Assembly: GCF_015143595.1 (NCBI RefSeq)
Contig: NZ_WYEU01000002.1
Coordinates: 248,001 to 312,000 of the forward strand
Reading direction: 5' to 3'
DNA from: Sneathiella sp. P13V-1
GTDB taxonomy: Bacteria > Pseudomonadota > Alphaproteobacteria > Sneathiellales > Sneathiellaceae
Length of the DNA stretch: 64,000 nucleotides
A model generated the notes under the pieces. It did not search any database and had not been told where the DNA came from. It was given only the letters and a program-made list of their open reading frames with translations. The position numbers and the translations under genes were made by a program. Positions 62,056 to 64,000 of this stretch are shown in pieces; within the stretch, counting starts at the first letter, position 1, and every line of letters begins with the position of its first letter.

Positions 62056-64000
62056 CTAGCTTTTACGCTTTGCAGCCGCCCGTTTTTTACCCTTGGGTGT
62101 TGTTTTCTTTCCCTTTTTCATTTTTCCTCGAGGGTTGCCTTTGGGTTTGGTAACGCGCCCTCTTCGTGGCCCTTTGCGTTTCGCATCGAACGAGTTATTC
62201 CCGTCTCCATCCTCTACGGAAACAATGATACCGCCTGTGACAATATCTACTTCACGAAGTCGTGCCATCAAACGGTCAGCCAGACGATAGGCAACACCCG
62301 TCCGTTCCCCGATCAACATGTGGCGATCCTGATCATAGACAAAATAATCATGGCCTAGTGTAGAAATAGGGGCAAGGCCGTCTGCGCCTGTCGCTTCTAA
62401 TGTTACAAACAAGCCAGCACGGGTGACCCCCGTAACTTTGGCTTCAAAGATTTTATCCACCTGGTTGGCAAGGAATACAGCAGTGAAACGGTCCAATGTC
62501 TGGCGTTCCGCAACCATGGCTCGGCGCTCCAGTGTGGAGATTTCTTCACCGATTTGATCAAACTTCTCTGCGTCGCTGTCTGGCAGACCATCCTTCCCAA
62601 AGCCATGCGCCGAAATCAGACTGCGATGAACCAGCAAATCCGCATAGCGCCGAATAGGGGAGGTAAAGTGCGCGTAATTTTTAAGATTCAGGCCAAAATG
62701 GTGGCGATTGTCAGGGCTATAGACTGCCTGTGATTGCGATCGCAAGACCAACGCACTTACCAGTTCCTTATCCGCATCAGTTTTTGTCTGACCCAAAATC
62801 TGATTAAAGGTCTTGGTGCGCATGACCTGACCTTTGGCAAAACTGATATCCATATCAGCCAGCACTTCACGAAGGCCTTCCAGTTTTTCCATATCCGGTT
62901 CTTCATGAACTCGGAACATGCAAGGGCGGCGTTTTTTGGTGAGAGTTTCTGCAGCAGACACATTTGCCTGAATCATGAACTCTTCGATCATCATATGGGC
63001 CGCAAAACGAACTTTCTTGGAGACGGATTTAATAAACCCATCTTCGTTCAGTTCAATTTTGCGCTCAGGCAGATCCAGATCCAGCGGTTGACGTTTCTCT
63101 CTCGCCATTTTCAATGACTTATAAGCCCTGAAAAGGGGGCGAATAACGCTGTCCATCAAGGGTTCGGTCACATGATCCGGGTGACCTTCATGGGCTGCCT
63201 GTGCCTGCTCGTAGGTGAGAGACGCACATGAATTAATAAGGGCACGCATGAACTTGTGACGCAGTTTATTTCCGCTGGCGTCAAAGACCATACGCACCGC
63301 CATTACGGGGCGGTCTACATTTTCATGGAGAGAGCATAGGTCGCTCGATAGCTCATGCGGTAGCATAGGAACCACACGATCCGGGAAATAGACAGAGTTA
63401 CCACGTTTTCGCGCTGATTTGTCCAGTTCTGAGCCCGGTGTTACGTAATGGGCGACATCGGCAATGGCCACAATGACCTGCCAGCCGCCAGGATTTTCAG
63501 GATCGTCGTCAGGAGCGGCCCATACTGCGTCGTCCCGATCACGCGCATCTTTGGGGTCAATCGTCGCAATGGGGAGATGGCGAAGGTCTGTTCTGTCTTC
63601 TAACTCAACCGGGCGGGCAGATTCCGCCTCTTTAATCACCTTATCACTAAACTCATAGGGGATGCCGTGGGTATGAATGGCGATCATGCTGATGGATTTT
63701 GAATCGCCCAACGGACCCAGGCGCTCGGTAACACGACCCTCTGGCAATCCAAATTGGCGGCCCGGCAAAATGTCGCAAATGACCACTTCACCGCTTTGAG
63801 CACCCATTGAATTTTCATCCAGAATAACAATTTCTTTTTTGTTTTTCCTGTCGGTTGGCTGCACGCGGCCATTGTTCCCTGTCCGGGTGAAGACGCCCAA
63901 TACAGGGCCATCAGCTGATTTCAGATGCCGTATAATTTTGGCTTCGTAGGTACTTTTATTCAGGCGGTTAAGGCGCACCAATACGCGATCACCGATCCCT
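62056..64000 (-). CDS. rnr: Ribonuclease R, 5' end beyond the window
   Basis: About 648 residues of the C-terminal part are visible. The frame is open through the right edge, so the true start lies outside the window. An apparent TTG at 63981 is internal. RNB-domain motifs are IATIDPKDARDRDDAVW (metal-binding Asp cluster), PDRVVPMLPHELSSDLCSLHENVDRPVMAVRM and HFTSPIRRYADLLVHR. The S1 domain is EAKVTGVTRAGLFVTLEATGADGLAPIS. The last about 35 residues are a Lys-rich tail (GPRRGRVTKPK onward), typical of RNase R. It is a 3'-5' exonuclease that degrades structured RNA. Stop at 62056. Confidence 0.95.
   Translation of the reverse strand, partial: GIGDRVLVRLNRLNKSTYEAKIIRHLKSADGPVLGVFTRTGNNGRVQPTDRKNKKEIVILDENSMGAQSGEVVICDILPGRQFGLPEGRVTERLGPLGDSKSISMIAIHTHGIPYEFSDKVIKEAESARPVELEDRTDLRHLPIATIDPKDARDRDDAVWAAPDDDPENPGGWQVIVAIADVAHYVTPGSELDKSARKRGNSVYFPDRVVPMLPHELSSDLCSLHENVDRPVMAVRMVFDASGNKLRHKFMRALINSCASLTYEQAQAAHEGHPDHVTEPLMDSVIRPLFRAYKSLKMAREKRQPLDLDLPERKIELNEDGFIKSVSKKVRFAAHMMIEEFMIQANVSAAETLTKKRRPCMFRVHEEPDMEKLEGLREVLADMDISFAKGQVMRTKTFNQILGQTKTDADKELVSALVLRSQSQAVYSPDNRHHFGLNLKNYAHFTSPIRRYADLLVHRSLISAHGFGKDGLPDSDAEKFDQIGEEISTLERRAMVAERQTLDRFTAVFLANQVDKIFEAKVTGVTRAGLFVTLEATGADGLAPISTLGHDYFVYDQDRHMLIGERTGVAYRLADRLMARLREVDIVTGGIIVSVEDGDGNNSFDAKRKGPRRGRVTKPKGNPRGKMKKGKKTTPKGKKRAAAKRKS

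Noticed and set aside
1-64000. CRISPR array, tRNA/rRNA, insertion sequence, prophage or integrase
   Set aside because: No regularly spaced repeats, cloverleaf, transposase, integrase or phage-like gene was recognised in the window.

Overview
The window reads as chromosomal DNA of a free-living, probably marine, alphaproteobacterium. The lineage call rests on several markers: MipZ (18274-19146), the DivK-PleD pair (56753-58496), an EipB/DUF1849 envelope protein (48044-48880), a SqrR/BigR-type persulfide sensor (33892-34200), a DUF374-waaA-lpxK-acyltransferase lipid A cluster, and DUF1489, DUF3572 and DUF983 genes in typical alphaproteobacterial settings. The base composition looks moderate rather than GC-rich. 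I cannot name the genus. I saw no tRNA, rRNA, CRISPR array, insertion sequence, phage or plasmid gene, so this is mostly core genome with a few accessory-looking loci.

Layout, left to right. 1-7143: tail of a DsbA-fold isomerase, an SDR, then a leucine-degradation operon in the order liuB-liuC-liuD-liuE followed by an overlapping DUF1489 gene. 7163-9232: a cytosolic molybdopterin oxidoreductase. 9327-13270: four overlapping or abutting lipid A/Kdo genes, possibly preceded by a tiny ORF. 13279-18102: leucine dehydrogenase (a second branched-chain amino acid link), an exported binding-protein/Cache fusion, an L-2-hydroxyglutarate-oxidase-like flavoprotein and an exported DUF3179 protein. 18274-19792: MipZ, a leader with CRP-like palindromes, and a small secreted protein. 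19860-24947: galU-ugd-phosphomannomutase (nucleotide sugars) and a VWA-J-domain pair. 25043-31270: amine-oxidase-like flavoprotein, MATE transporter, an SDR/unknown/AbrB-permease operon and psuG. 31267-35139: a sulfide/persulfide island with two half-size YeeE/YedE proteins, SulP, the cysteine-pair ArsR sensor, a 9-4-9 palindrome and a divergent ETHE1-type persulfide dioxygenase. 35146-40421: penicillin-binding carboxypeptidase with SPOR domain, a phasin with two TGC-N3-GCA boxes around its promoter, and clpS-clpA. 40458-45571: a diiron ferritin-like protein behind a TTTACGTAAA palindrome, an acyltransferase-like/GDPD/RidA cluster and an aldehyde dehydrogenase. 45767-53441: a nucleotide cyclase and a diguanylate cyclase tail to tail, then EipB-DUF898-M48 and a hybrid histidine kinase. 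53438-58496: dinB-ROK kinase-HAD-DUF3572 diverging from divK-pleD. 58656-64000: rpmG, MFS, two Nudix hydrolases, DUF983 and RNase R, which runs off the right end.

How the parts fit together. Leucine dehydrogenase and the liu operon cover two stages of leucine catabolism to acetoacetate and acetyl-CoA, but no isovaleryl-CoA dehydrogenase or ketoacid dehydrogenase is in view. The phasin implies polyhydroxyalkanoate storage. Second-messenger signalling is dense, with one class III cyclase, two GGDEF proteins (one with REC domains), DivK and one hybrid kinase. Together with the CRP-like palindromes this suggests cAMP control. The best candidates for less-described biology are the binding-protein/Cache fusion, the SDR-unknown-AbrB operon, the EipB-DUF898-M48 operon, the regulatory leader at 19150-19295 and the palindrome-controlled diiron protein. 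I do not see a wholly new multi-gene defence or mobile system.
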